The translations under genes were made by a program, and so were the position numbers. Shown here piece by piece: positions 46,669 through 54,844 of a stretch of DNA of 64,000 bases. The notes below the pieces were generated by a model. The model saw nothing but the letters and a program-made list of their open reading frames with translations. It was not told the origin of the DNA and searched no databases. The first letter of the stretch is position 1. Every line of letters begins with the position of its first letter. The DNA is taken from assembly GCF_014117445.1 (NCBI RefSeq), contig NZ_CP059851.1, forward strand, positions 2,542,001-2,606,000, in the 5' to 3' direction. Origin of the DNA: Sandaracinobacteroides saxicola (lineage in GTDB: Bacteria; Pseudomonadota; Alphaproteobacteria; Sphingomonadales; Sphingomonadaceae).

Positions 46669-47256
46669 ATGCGCAAGACGGCCCTGACCTTCGGAGCAGC
46701 CACCGCCATCACCATCGGCGTCGCCACCGCGCTCGGCGCCTTCAGCGGCACGGCAACCGCGCAGGCCACCGCGCCCAGATCCGCCTTCGATTTCACCATG
46801 ACCCGTATCGACGGCAAACCGCTGCCGCTCGCGCAATATCGCGGCAAGGTCATGCTGGTCGTCAACACCGCCAGCTTCTGCGGCTTCACCCCGCAATATG
46901 AAGGCCTGCAAAAAATCCAGACGAAATATGCCGCGAAGGGCTTCACCGTGCTCGGCGTGCCCAGCGGCGATTTCATGGGCCAGGAATATGACGACAACGG
47001 CAAGATCAAGGAGTTCTGCGAGACCAAGTTCGGCATCAATTTCCCGATGGCGGAAAAGGCCGTCGTCACCGGCGCGAAGGCCGCACCCTTCTACCAATGG
47101 GCCCGGACCCAGATCAGTGAAAACAATGTCCCCAAATGGAACTTCCACAAATTCCTCGTCGGGAAGGACGGCCGGATCATCGCCGGTTTCGGCAGCCGCA
47201 CCACGCCTGAATCGCCCGAGATGACGAAGGCGATCGAAGCGGCGCTGAAGGCCTGA
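46669..47256 (+). CDS. Glutathione peroxidase family protein, exported
   Basis: 195 residues. An N-terminal signal sequence (about 1-32, ATALGAFSGTATAQA) precedes a GPx domain with the peroxidatic cysteine in VNTASFCGFTPQYEGL, then VLGVPSGDFMGQE and the active-site Trp-Asn in KWNFHKFLVGKDG. The Gln position is Ser-Gly-Asp-type (PSGDF rather than PCNQF), which is atypical. AGAGGAG precedes the start. The lipoprotein gene follows 1 nt after its stop. Confidence 0.88.
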   Translation: MRKTALTFGAATAITIGVATALGAFSGTATAQATAPRSAFDFTMTRIDGKPLPLAQYRGKVMLVVNTASFCGFTPQYEGLQKIQTKYAAKGFTVLGVPSGDFMGQEYDDNGKIKEFCETKFGINFPMAEKAVVTGAKAAPFYQWARTQISENNVPKWNFHKFLVGKDGRIIAGFGSRTTPESPEMTKAIEAALKA

Positions 47257-47257
47257 C

Positions 47258-47671
47258 ATGCGCGCGCTGCTCCCCGTCGCCGCGCTGCTCACGCTGGCCG
47301 CCTGCGGGGACAAGCCCGCGCCGCCGCCCGAGCCGTTGAAGGGCGGCAAGGCGGCGCCGGGCGAGGGCATCCGCCACATGTTCTACGCCTGCGCCGATGG
47401 CACCAAGGCGCAGGCGTCGTACGGCCGCAACGCCGCCGGGCAGGCGAACGTCACCCTCACCTTCCGCGGCAAGACCGGCCAGCTCACCGAATTCCCCGCC
47501 GCCTCCGGCGCTAAATATAGCGCCGAGAACCTGCTCGAGCCTGACAAACTGCTGATCTGGTGGGAAAAGAACGGCGAGGCGACGGTCATGGAATCGCTCC
47601 TGGACGACAGCGCCAAGCCCGAGGACGCCAGGACCCTCACCACCTGCAAACTCACGGCACCGCCGGCATAA
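47258..47671 (+). CDS. MliC-like lipoprotein (putative lysozyme inhibitor)
   Basis: 137 residues. The lipobox LLTLAAC gives an acylated cysteine at about 16. The C-terminal part has the MliC-like pattern FYACADGTKAQASYG, a central beta region with EFPAASGAKYSAENLL, and WWEKNGEATVME. MliC domains inhibit c-type lysozyme in the envelope. It follows the GPx gene by one base and converges with the sigma-factor gene, overlapping its last 20 nt. Confidence 0.65.
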   Translation: MRALLPVAALLTLAACGDKPAPPPEPLKGGKAAPGEGIRHMFYACADGTKAQASYGRNAAGQANVTLTFRGKTGQLTEFPAASGAKYSAENLLEPDKLLIWWEKNGEATVMESLLDDSAKPEDARTLTTCKLTAPPA

Positions 47672-48512
47672 CCCTCAATCGCGTCAGCTTTTCAGGATTG
47701 CGCAGGCCATAGATGGCGGTGATCCGCCGGCCATCGCTGTCCACCGACCAGAGCGAGTCCAGCACGCCCTCCCGCACGATGGCAATCGCCGGCGCATCGT
47801 TCCACAGCATCGGGCGCCACTCGTCCGCGTCCGCGTTCTTCGCCGACAGTCCCAGCAGCAATCGCGTCACCGCGGTCGCGCCATGAATGACATTGCGCGC
47901 CGCCAGCGCCTTGCCCCCGCCATCGCTCACCAGCCGCACATCCTCCGCCAGGGTCGCCACCAGCCCGACGGGGTCGGCACGGGTGACCGCTGCGGCGAAG
48001 CGCTGCATCAGCGCCACCTCCTCGCCCGGCGCGACCGCGAAACGCGGCCGCTCATCGGCGATCGCGCGGCGCGCCCGTGCCAGATGCTGCCGTGCCGCCG
48101 CCGGCGAGCTGCCGAGGATCGCGGCCACCTCATCGTGCGGCAGGTCGAACACGTCATGCAGCAGCAGCGCCACCCGCTGCGCCGGTGTCAGCCGCTCCAG
48201 CATCAGCATGAAGGCCAGCCGCAGGCTCGCCGCCAGTTCGGGCGTGTCCCCGCCAGTTTCGCCCGGCGCCGGCTCGGGCAACCAGGGGCCTGGATAGGGC
48301 CGGCGCCGCCGGGCGCGCAGCCGGTCGATCGCCGCATTGGTCGCCGTCCGCACCAGCCACGCCTCCGCATTGGCCACCACCGCCGGATCGACCTGAAGCC
48401 AGGCCAGCGCCGCATCCTGCACACTGTCCTCGGCATCGGCCACCGATCCGGTGATGCGATAGGCCAGCGCGAACAGCCGCGGATGCAGGCGAAGCAGCGG
48501 GTCGGTCAGCAC
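47652..48512 (-). CDS. ECF41-type RNA polymerase sigma factor with SnoaL-like C-terminal domain
   Basis: 286 residues. Sigma region 2 (HPRLFALAYRITGSVADAEDSVQDAAL) and region 4 (LTPAQRVALLLHDVFDLPHDEVAAILGSSPAAARQHLARAR in parts) are followed by a ~110-residue SnoaL-like extension, the layout of ECF41/SigJ. In that group the extension replaces an anti-sigma factor. GTG 48512 overlaps the upstream gene by 7 nt. A matching ECF41 promoter lies at 49421-49447 before the operon, implying autoregulation. Confidence 0.9.
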   Translation of the reverse strand: MLTDPLLRLHPRLFALAYRITGSVADAEDSVQDAALAWLQVDPAVVANAEAWLVRTATNAAIDRLRARRRRPYPGPWLPEPAPGETGGDTPELAASLRLAFMLMLERLTPAQRVALLLHDVFDLPHDEVAAILGSSPAAARQHLARARRAIADERPRFAVAPGEEVALMQRFAAAVTRADPVGLVATLAEDVRLVSDGGGKALAARNVIHGATAVTRLLLGLSAKNADADEWRPMLWNDAPAIAIVREGVLDSLWSVDSDGRRITAIYGLRNPEKLTRLRVMPAVP

Positions 48513-49009
48513 AGGTCGTCGAACCGCGCCAGGCTGCACGGCCCGCCCAGGCCCAGGCCCCGCTTGATCGCCGGATAGACGCGCACCGTCGCCGCCGCCA
48601 GCGCAAGCTCCGTGCGGACATCGCGTCCCAACTGTCGCTCGATCCTGTCGCCCAGCATCGCGGCCTCGGGGTCGGACGCCGACACCGCCCGGCCGAACGC
48701 ATGGACAAGCTCCTCGTCACCCACCAGTTTGCCGTCGAGCGCAGCGCGCAGTCGCTCGGGCGGGACACCCTCTGCCAAGGCCATTTTCAACGCAATCCGC
48801 GTGCAGGGGCCGCAATCCTCCACCATCACCGCCCCCAGCCGAACCAGCGCGAACAGCAGCGGCGGCGTGCGGCGGCGATAGCTGGCCAGCGGAAAAAACG
48901 CCGCCAGCCGCGCAAAGGCCCCGCGGCCCAGCGCCGCGACCTCGCGCATCCATCGCATGTCCTCGCGCATCCGGCGTTCAGCCGCCGCCACAACCGCATC
49001 CCGGATCAT
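48506..49009 (-). CDS. Carboxymuconolactone decarboxylase/AhpD-like protein of the ECF41 operon
   Basis: 167 residues, helical, with a CxxC-type site in VEDCGPCTRIALKMALAEG, characteristic of AhpD-like CMD proteins. ECF41 sigma factors are usually encoded beside a carboxymuconolactone decarboxylase, oxidoreductase or epimerase, so the neighbour fits exactly. It overlaps the sigma gene by 7 nt and the upstream membrane protein by 4 nt. Substrate unknown. Confidence 0.82.
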   Translation of the reverse strand: MIRDAVVAAAERRMREDMRWMREVAALGRGAFARLAAFFPLASYRRRTPPLLFALVRLGAVMVEDCGPCTRIALKMALAEGVPPERLRAALDGKLVGDEELVHAFGRAVSASDPEAAMLGDRIERQLGRDVRTELALAAATVRVYPAIKRGLGLGGPCSLARFDDLC

Positions 49010-49398
49010 GCCGGCCGCCGCAGACTGTGCAGCGTCACCGCCGCGGCCAGCAGCGCCGGCAGCGTCACGCCGGGGAAATCACGCGGGATCGCTTCCACGC
49101 CGCAGATGCCCACGGCCACCTCGGCCCCGTGAAACAACGCATGCCCCGCCAGCCAGGCGGTCGCGGTGCCGAAGGCCAGCGGACGCTGCGCCGCGCTGAA
49201 CAGCCCCACCAGAAACAGCCCGCCGGAAATCACATAGATGATGCCGATGTCGCGGATGAAATGCGCGTTGAAGCCGCCCGTCCCGACAACCCCCGGCGTG
49301 TTGAACCAGAAATGCAGCGGCGCCGCCAACTGATAGCCGCCCACCCCCAGGCAGAAAAGCGCCAGCAACGCGGCGACGGTTCGTGCGATCAGCGTCAT
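49006..49398 (-). CDS. Small four-helix membrane protein of the ECF41 operon
   Basis: 130 residues with four predicted membrane helices (TVAALLALFCLGVGGYQL, IGIIYVISGGLFLVGLF, LAFGTATAWLAGHALFHG, LPALLAAAVTLHSL). I do not recognise a specific function. ATG 49398 is preceded by GGAGGGGG. It is the first gene after the ECF41-type promoter, so it should respond to the same signal. Confidence 0.65.
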   Translation of the reverse strand: MTLIARTVAALLALFCLGVGGYQLAAPLHFWFNTPGVVGTGGFNAHFIRDIGIIYVISGGLFLVGLFSAAQRPLAFGTATAWLAGHALFHGAEVAVGICGVEAIPRDFPGVTLPALLAAAVTLHSLRRPA

Positions 49399-49420
49399 CA
49401 CCCCCTCCTTCACCGCCATA

Positions 49421-49447
49421 GACGCGGCAGGCACCCGGTCTGTGACA
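49421..49447 (-). promoter_or_regulatory. ECF41-type promoter (TGTCACA-N16-CGTC)
   Basis: On the minus strand TGTCACA (49447-49441) is followed by exactly 16 nt and CGTC (49424-49421), the published ECF41 consensus without mismatch. It lies about 23 bp before the first ATG of the three-gene operon ending in the ECF41 sigma gene. Confidence 0.8.
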
Positions 49448-49461
49448 GCAGGTCGTGCGCG

Positions 49462-50919
49462 TCAGCCGCCGGCCCAGGCGGCCACTTTCGCCTTCGCGGC
49501 CGCGTCCAGGTGCAGCCCCATCTTGCTGCGCCGCCACAGCATGTCGTCCGCCGTGCGCGCCCATTCGCGCTCCCGCATGTGCGCCAGCTCCGCCTCGAAC
49601 ATGCCCCCCATCGGCTCGCCCAGCCCACCCGCCAGCAGCCCCTCGGTCTCCGTCCCATAGAGCCGCGCCAGCCGGCGGATGATCGCCGGGTCATAGTCCG
49701 GATGCGCCGCCACCACATCCGCCAGCCAGCGCGCGAACGCCGCCTGCGCCGTCTCCCCCGACGCCACCGGCACGTCGCCCCCCGGCAGCGGCGCCGTCGC
49801 CGTCCAGGGCTTGGTCTTCGGATAGAGCGTCTTCAGAACCGCCTCGGCGAGAAGTCGATAGGTGGTGATCTTCCCCCCCACCACCGTCATCGCCGAACCT
49901 TCATGCGGCACCAGATGCCAGTCCCGCGTCGTCTCCCGCGCGCCTTTCCCCGCCTCCAGCACCAGCGGCCGCACGCCGGCGAAGCGGTGCACGATGTCGC
50001 CATGCCCCAGCGGTTTCGCCAGCGACCTGTTCACCGCATCCAGCAGATACTGCTCCTCCGCCGGCTGGATCGCCCGCGCCGCCGGGTCGCCGACGGGCGT
50101 CTCCGTTGTGCCGATCAGGCTGAAATCCCCCTCATAGGGAATGACGAACACGATCCGCCCATCCGGCTGTTGCAGCATCCAGGCATTGTCGCTGCGGTTC
50201 ACCCGCCGCGTCACGATGTGCGCGCCCTGCACCAGGCTCAGCGCCGGCGCATCATTCAGCCCCATCACCCGCGCGCCCACCTCATGCGCCCAGGGGCCCG
50301 CCGCATTCACCAATGCCCGCGCCGCCAGTTGTCGGCCGCTCGCCAGGGTCAGTTCCCACCGCTCCTCATGCCGCCGCGCGCTCACCACCGCATCGCGCAC
50401 ATGCACCGCGCACCCCCGCGCCGCGGCATCGCGCACATTCGCCACCACCAGCCGGGCATCATCGACCCAACCGTCCCAGTATCGGAATGCGTGGCTCAGC
50501 TCGCGCCGGAACGCCGGCCCGGCGGCGTCCTTGCGCAGGTCGAAGGCCTCGCTGCCCGGCACCTGTCGCCGCCGCGCCAGATTGTCGTACAGCAGCAATC
50601 CGGCCCGCAGCAGCCAGCGCGGCCGCAGATGCGGTTCATGCGGCAGGATGAAGGCCAGCGGCCAGGACAAATGTGGCGCGATGCTCAGGATCACTTCCCG
50701 CTCCGCCAGCGCCTTCGCCACCAGCCGGAAGGCATAGAATTCCAGATAGCGCAGCCCGCCATGGATCAGCTTGGTGCTGGCGCTGCTCGTCGCGACCCCC
50801 AGATCGCCCGCCTCCACCAGGGCGCAGCGCAGGCCCCGCCCCGCCGCATCCCGCACGATGCCCGCGCCATTGATGCCGCCGCCGATCACCACCAGATCAA
50901 GGATATCGTCTGCCGCCAC
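49462..50919 (-). CDS. glpD: Aerobic glycerol-3-phosphate dehydrogenase
   Basis: 485 residues. The FAD-binding motif DLVVIGGGINGAGIVRDAAGRG is followed by TSSASTKLIHGGLRYLEFYAFRLV and NAAGPWAHEV, then VVGGKITTYRLLAE and a C-terminal helical domain. It oxidises glycerol-3-phosphate to dihydroxyacetone phosphate, passing electrons to quinone. The GTG at 50919 places the start just before the dinucleotide-binding strand; a TTG at 50973 is less likely. It is divergent from the 2-oxoacid dehydrogenase operon. Confidence 0.93.
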   Translation of the reverse strand: MAADDILDLVVIGGGINGAGIVRDAAGRGLRCALVEAGDLGVATSSASTKLIHGGLRYLEFYAFRLVAKALAEREVILSIAPHLSWPLAFILPHEPHLRPRWLLRAGLLLYDNLARRRQVPGSEAFDLRKDAAGPAFRRELSHAFRYWDGWVDDARLVVANVRDAAARGCAVHVRDAVVSARRHEERWELTLASGRQLAARALVNAAGPWAHEVGARVMGLNDAPALSLVQGAHIVTRRVNRSDNAWMLQQPDGRIVFVIPYEGDFSLIGTTETPVGDPAARAIQPAEEQYLLDAVNRSLAKPLGHGDIVHRFAGVRPLVLEAGKGARETTRDWHLVPHEGSAMTVVGGKITTYRLLAEAVLKTLYPKTKPWTATAPLPGGDVPVASGETAQAAFARWLADVVAAHPDYDPAIIRRLARLYGTETEGLLAGGLGEPMGGMFEAELAHMREREWARTADDMLWRRSKMGLHLDAAAKAKVAAWAGG

Positions 50920-51039
50920 GGCGATGTCGCTTAGCCGCTCGACGCTGCCTGTCAAACCCGTCCGCTCCCACAAGCGACAGGCGGTCGCAGCGCGGTCGCT
51001 CCGCTAAGGCCGAACACAGCAGCCTGGGGAGACGCACCG

Positions 51040-52014
51040 ATGAGCCTGACGCCCGACATGCGGCGCGGTTTCTACCGCACCATGGTGAAAAGCCGGCATT
51101 TCGATGATTCGATGATCGCGCTCTACTGGGTCGGCAAAACCCCCATCTTCGCTTTCGGCAAGGGGCCGCTGCCCGGTGAACTCCATTGCTCGAACGGCGC
51201 CGAACCCGTCGGCGCCGGCGTCTGCGCCGCGCTGTCGGCGGACGATATGATCACCGCCGACCACCGCCCGCATCATGTCGCCGTCGCCCGCGGCGTCGAT
51301 TTCCCCCGCATGTGCGCCGAGCTGCTGGGCAAGGAACCCGGCCTCAGCCACGGCAAGGGCGGCCACATGCACATCTACGATCCGAAGGTGAACTTCGCCT
51401 CCAGCGGCATCATCGCCGAGGGGATGGCGCCGGCCGCCGGCATGGCGCTCGCCCGCCGCCTGCAGAAAAAGCCCGGCATCGCGGTCGCGTTCATCGGTGA
51501 AGGCGCCGCCAACCAGGGCGCCTTCCACGAGACGCTCAACATCGTCGGCGTCATGAAACTGCCCTTCATCGTCGTCGTCCAGGATAACGAGTGGGGCGTC
51601 TCCACCAGCAAGGCGGAATCGACCGCGATCGCGCGCAACAGCGACCGCGCTAGCGCCTATGGCATGGCCGGCGAATATGTCGAAAGCAACGACGCCGACG
51701 ACATCTACCATGCCGCCGCCCGCGCCGTCGCCCGCGCCCGCGCCGGCGAAGGGGGCACCATCCTCGAGCTGAAGACCGCCCGCCTGGTCGGCCACTTCAT
51801 GGGCGACCAGCAGGGCTATATCCCGCCGGAAAAGGCGCAGGTGGATCCGCTCCCCCTCTACCGGGCCAAGCTGATCGCCGAAGGCGTGCTGACCGAGGAC
51901 AGCGCCGCCGCCATCGAGGCCGAGGCGAAAGCCGAAGTCGACGCCGCGATGCAGTTTGCGAAAGACGCCCCCTACCCCGCGCCGCAAGACGCCTACAACC
52001 ATGTGTTCGCGTAA
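51040..52014 (+). CDS. 2-oxoacid dehydrogenase E1 alpha subunit (acetoin/pyruvate-type)
   Basis: 324 residues. The thiamine-diphosphate motif GEGAANQGAFHETLNIVGVM and the substrate-channel region KGPLPGELHCSNGAEPVGAG and SHGKGGHMHIYDP mark the alpha subunit of a two-chain E1. With the next gene it decarboxylates a 2-oxoacid or acetoin. The first gene of an operon E1 alpha, E1 beta, lipoyl domain, E2, SDR; no E3 is present. The exact substrate cannot be read from sequence. Confidence 0.9.
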   Translation: MSLTPDMRRGFYRTMVKSRHFDDSMIALYWVGKTPIFAFGKGPLPGELHCSNGAEPVGAGVCAALSADDMITADHRPHHVAVARGVDFPRMCAELLGKEPGLSHGKGGHMHIYDPKVNFASSGIIAEGMAPAAGMALARRLQKKPGIAVAFIGEGAANQGAFHETLNIVGVMKLPFIVVVQDNEWGVSTSKAESTAIARNSDRASAYGMAGEYVESNDADDIYHAAARAVARARAGEGGTILELKTARLVGHFMGDQQGYIPPEKAQVDPLPLYRAKLIAEGVLTEDSAAAIEAEAKAEVDAAMQFAKDAPYPAPQDAYNHVFA

Positions 52015-52026
52015 GGAGCCCAGAGC

Positions 52027-53034
52027 ATGAGCAACCGCATCCTTACGATGTCCCGCGCCGGCCGCGAAGCGCTCGACTGGGAGATGGAGCGCCGCGACGA
52101 GATCTTCTGCCTGGGCGAGGACGTCTATAATTTCGGCGGCATCTTCGGCACCATGGACGGCTTCGGTGCCAAATATGGCCCCGAACGCGTCATCAACACG
52201 CCGATCAGCGAAACCGGCTTCATCGGCATGGCCGCCGGCGCCGCGATGGCCGGCATGCACCCGGTCATCGACCTCGCCTATATCGACTTCATCGGCGTCT
52301 GCTACAACGTCCTCCTCAACACCGCGTCGAAAACCCACTATATGTCCGGCGGCAATGTGAAGGTGCCGATGACGCTGCTGATCGGCACCGGCGGCGGCTA
52401 CAACAACGCCGCGCAGCATTCGCAATGCCTGCACGCCACCGTCGCCCATATCCCCGGCGCCAAAGTGGTCTATCCCTCCAACGCCTATGACGCGAAGGGC
52501 ATGCTGCACAGCGCGCTGCGCGACGAGAATTTCGTCATCTTCCTCACCCACAAGGGCACCGCCGGCGTCGGCTGGATGGGCACCCCCATCAAGACCACGA
52601 TGAACGAAGTGCCGGTCGATGATTATACGGTCCCCTTCGGCAAGGTCGCCATCCCCCGCGACGGCAGCGACGTCAGCCTCGTCAGCCTCGGCATGGGCGT
52701 CCACGAAAGCCTGAAAGCCGCCGAGGAGCTGGCGAAGGACGGCATCAGCGCCCAGGTGGTGGATCTGCGCAGCCTCGTTCCGCTGGACCGGGAAGGCCTG
52801 CTCTCGGCCGTCAGCAAAACCGGCCGGCTGGTCGTCGTGGACGAGGACTATCTCTCCTACGGCGTCAGCGGCGAGGTCATCGCCTCGATCGTCGAAATGG
52901 ATGCGACCGTGCTCAAGAAATCGCCGCGCCGCGTCTGCATGCCCGACATCCCCATCCCCTATTCGCGCGTCATGGAGGAAGCGATCCTGCCGACCGCCGG
53001 CCGCATCGCCGACGCCGCCCGCAGCCTGATGTAA
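52027..53034 (+). CDS. 2-oxoacid dehydrogenase E1 beta subunit
   Basis: 335 residues, transketolase-like: MERRDEIFCLGEDV, TPISETGFIGMAAGAAMAG, GGGYNNAAQHSQCLHATV and VDLRSLVPLDREGLLSAVSKTGRLVVVDE in parts. It forms the tetrameric E1 with the alpha subunit. Translation starts 12 nt after the alpha stop, with an AAGGAG site. Confidence 0.92.
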   Translation: MSNRILTMSRAGREALDWEMERRDEIFCLGEDVYNFGGIFGTMDGFGAKYGPERVINTPISETGFIGMAAGAAMAGMHPVIDLAYIDFIGVCYNVLLNTASKTHYMSGGNVKVPMTLLIGTGGGYNNAAQHSQCLHATVAHIPGAKVVYPSNAYDAKGMLHSALRDENFVIFLTHKGTAGVGWMGTPIKTTMNEVPVDDYTVPFGKVAIPRDGSDVSLVSLGMGVHESLKAAEELAKDGISAQVVDLRSLVPLDREGLLSAVSKTGRLVVVDEDYLSYGVSGEVIASIVEMDATVLKKSPRRVCMPDIPIPYSRVMEEAILPTAGRIADAARSLM

Positions 53035-53044
53035 GGAAACCCCG

Positions 53045-53278
53045 ATGACCGACGTGCGTGTCCCGCTCGACCTGTGGGACGAGGATGACAAGACCGGCTC
53101 GATCGTGATGTGGCTCTACCCGGACGGTGCCCAGGTCAAGGAAGGCGAACTCATCGCCGAAATCCTCGTCGAAAAAGTCACCCTCGAACTCGAATCCCCG
53201 GCGACCGGCACACTCCGCATCCGTGTCGAACCGGAAATCGTCGTGAACAAGGGCGACGTCGTTGCCACCATCGAATAG
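53045..53278 (+). CDS. Stand-alone lipoyl-domain protein of the E2 component
   Basis: 77 residues, a single biotinyl/lipoyl beta-sandwich. The lipoylated lysine is in ILVEKVTLELESPATG (about residue 45). Usually this domain is the N-terminus of E2. Here it ends with TAG at 53276-53278. The frame then stays open, in register, all the way into the E2 catalytic gene. It could work as a detached swinging-arm protein or be part of a disrupted E2. Confidence 0.9.
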   Translation: MTDVRVPLDLWDEDDKTGSIVMWLYPDGAQVKEGELIAEILVEKVTLELESPATGTLRIRVEPEIVVNKGDVVATIE

Positions 53279-53303
53279 CCATCTGGGCCAAATGCGCCGC
53301 AAG

Positions 53304-53370
53304 CCCCTCCCCCGCTCGCGGGGGAGGTGTCATCGCAAAGCGATGACGGAGGGGGCCCACCCGCCCCGCG
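53304..53370. repeat. Twin-hairpin intergenic repeat, copy 2 (REP-like)
   Basis: Stem 1 is CCTCCCCCGC/GCGGGGGAGG and stem 2 GTCATCGC-AAA-GCGATGAC, followed by GGAGGGGGC. It has the same frame as 4418-4490 with a different second stem whose complementarity is kept. It lies exactly between the lipoyl and E2 ORFs. Confidence 0.78.
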
Positions 53371-53374
53371 CCAG

Positions 53375-54046
53375 ATGACCCAGCCCCTCAAACTCACCGG
53401 CATCCGCGGCATGATCGCCAAAAAGATGCACGAATCGGTGCAATCGACCGCGCAGCTCAGCTTCTTCACCGACGTCGACGCCAGCGCCCTCACCGCGGCC
53501 CGCGCCGCCTGGAAGGCCGCGGACATCCGCATCGGCTATGAAGACCTCGTCATCGCCACGCTGGGCCGGATCCTCCCCGCCTTCCCGCTGTTCAACGCGC
53601 TCGAGGCCGACGGCGTCATCACCCCGCAGGCCGAGATCAACGTCGGTGTCGCCATCGCGCTCCCCGGCGCGCTCGTCGCCCCCGCCGTCTTCGACTGCGC
53701 CAACAAGGACCTGCCCACCATCGCCGCCGAACGCGCCAGCCTGGTGGAACGCGCAGCCATCAACAAGCTGACCGTCCGCGAAATGTCCGGCGGCACCATC
53801 AACATCAGCAACCTCGGCCTCACCCGCGTCCGCCATTTCACGCCCATCCTGAACCGCCCGATGACCTGCATCGTCGGCCTCGGCCGGATCGCGCCCGAAC
53901 CCGCCGTGGTCGATGGCGCGCTCGCCATCCGCCCGGTGATGGGCCTCAGCCTCACCGTCGATCACCGCGCCATCGACGGTGCCCCCGCCGGCGACTTCCT
54001 CACCGCGCTGGCCGACGCCCTCGAAGCCTCCCACCCCATCCCTTAA
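53375..54046 (+). CDS. 2-oxoacid dehydrogenase E2, catalytic acyltransferase domain only
   Basis: 223 residues of the 2-oxoacid_dh domain: IRGMIAKKMHESVQSTAQLS, GGTINISNLGLTRVRHFTPILNRP in parts, and the active-site DHRAIDGAPAGDF near the C-terminus. It lacks both the lipoyl domain and the peripheral subunit-binding domain. ATG 53375 has only a weak, distant GGAGGGGG site. The open frame starts at GTG 53327, inside the repeat. Confidence 0.88.
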   Translation: MTQPLKLTGIRGMIAKKMHESVQSTAQLSFFTDVDASALTAARAAWKAADIRIGYEDLVIATLGRILPAFPLFNALEADGVITPQAEINVGVAIALPGALVAPAVFDCANKDLPTIAAERASLVERAAINKLTVREMSGGTINISNLGLTRVRHFTPILNRPMTCIVGLGRIAPEPAVVDGALAIRPVMGLSLTVDHRAIDGAPAGDFLTALADALEASHPIP

Positions 54047-54058
54047 CGGAGACGACCC

Positions 54059-54823
54059 ATGGACCTGAAACTCAAAGGCCTGAAAACCCTCGTCATCGGC
54101 GGCACGAAGGGCATCGGCCGCGCCACCGTCCGCCGCTTCGCCGCCGAAGGCGCCCATGTCGCCTTCTGCGCCCGCGGGCAGGACGGCGTCGACAAGCTGG
54201 CCGGCGAGCTGGCGAACAGCGGTGTCACCGTCCACGGCTTCGTCGCCGACGCCGCCGGCGATGCCGCCAGCTTCAAGGCCGCGGTCGAAGCCGCCGCCGC
54301 CGCGCTGGGCGGTCTCGACATTCTCGTCACCTGCGTCAGCGCCAGCGGCATGATGTTCGACGAAGCCGGCTTCCGGAAGAATTTCGAGGTCGACGTCATC
54401 GGCACCTACCGCGCGGTGGAGGCCGCCCACCCCTTCCTGAAGGCCAGCGCCCACCCGTCGGTCGTCAACATCGCCAGCATCGCCGCGATCGAGGAATTCG
54501 GCGGCCACCAGAGCTTCAACAGCATGAAGGCCGCCACCATCTGCTATTTCAACCAGCTCAGCCATGCCTGGCAGGCCGACAGGATCCGCTTCAACACCGT
54601 CTCCCCCGGCCCGATCTATGAAAAGGAAGGCGTCTGGGGCTGGGTCGAGGCCAACATGCCCGAGGTGTTCGCCGCCACGCCCAAGGCGATCCCCGCCGGC
54701 CGCTATGGCACGCCCGAAGATGTCGCCGACGCGGTCGCCTACCTCGCCAGCCCCGCCGCCAGCTTCGTCAACGCGACAAATCTGGTCATTGACGGCGGCT
54801 ATACCAAAGGGGTTCAATACTGA
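54059..54823 (+). CDS. SDR-family protein with altered active site
   Basis: 254 residues. The cofactor motif TLVIGGTKGIGRATVRRFAAEG is intact, and Ser140 is in VNIASIAAI, but the catalytic Tyr of Y-x-x-x-K is Phe153 (QSFNSMKAAT, Lys157 kept), and the usual NNAG motif reads CVSASG. It is in the dehydrogenase operon, starting 12 nt after E2. It may have lost classical dehydrogenase chemistry or use another mechanism. Confidence 0.85.
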   Translation: MDLKLKGLKTLVIGGTKGIGRATVRRFAAEGAHVAFCARGQDGVDKLAGELANSGVTVHGFVADAAGDAASFKAAVEAAAAALGGLDILVTCVSASGMMFDEAGFRKNFEVDVIGTYRAVEAAHPFLKASAHPSVVNIASIAAIEEFGGHQSFNSMKAATICYFNQLSHAWQADRIRFNTVSPGPIYEKEGVWGWVEANMPEVFAATPKAIPAGRYGTPEDVADAVAYLASPAASFVNATNLVIDGGYTKGVQY

Positions 54824-54844
54824 TCATCAATCTGCGGAGCCGAC

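Noticed and set aside
51004-53091. 695-codon minus-strand frame opposite the E1 genes
   Set aside because: Shadow of E1 alpha and beta; no conserved domain and no ribosome-binding site.
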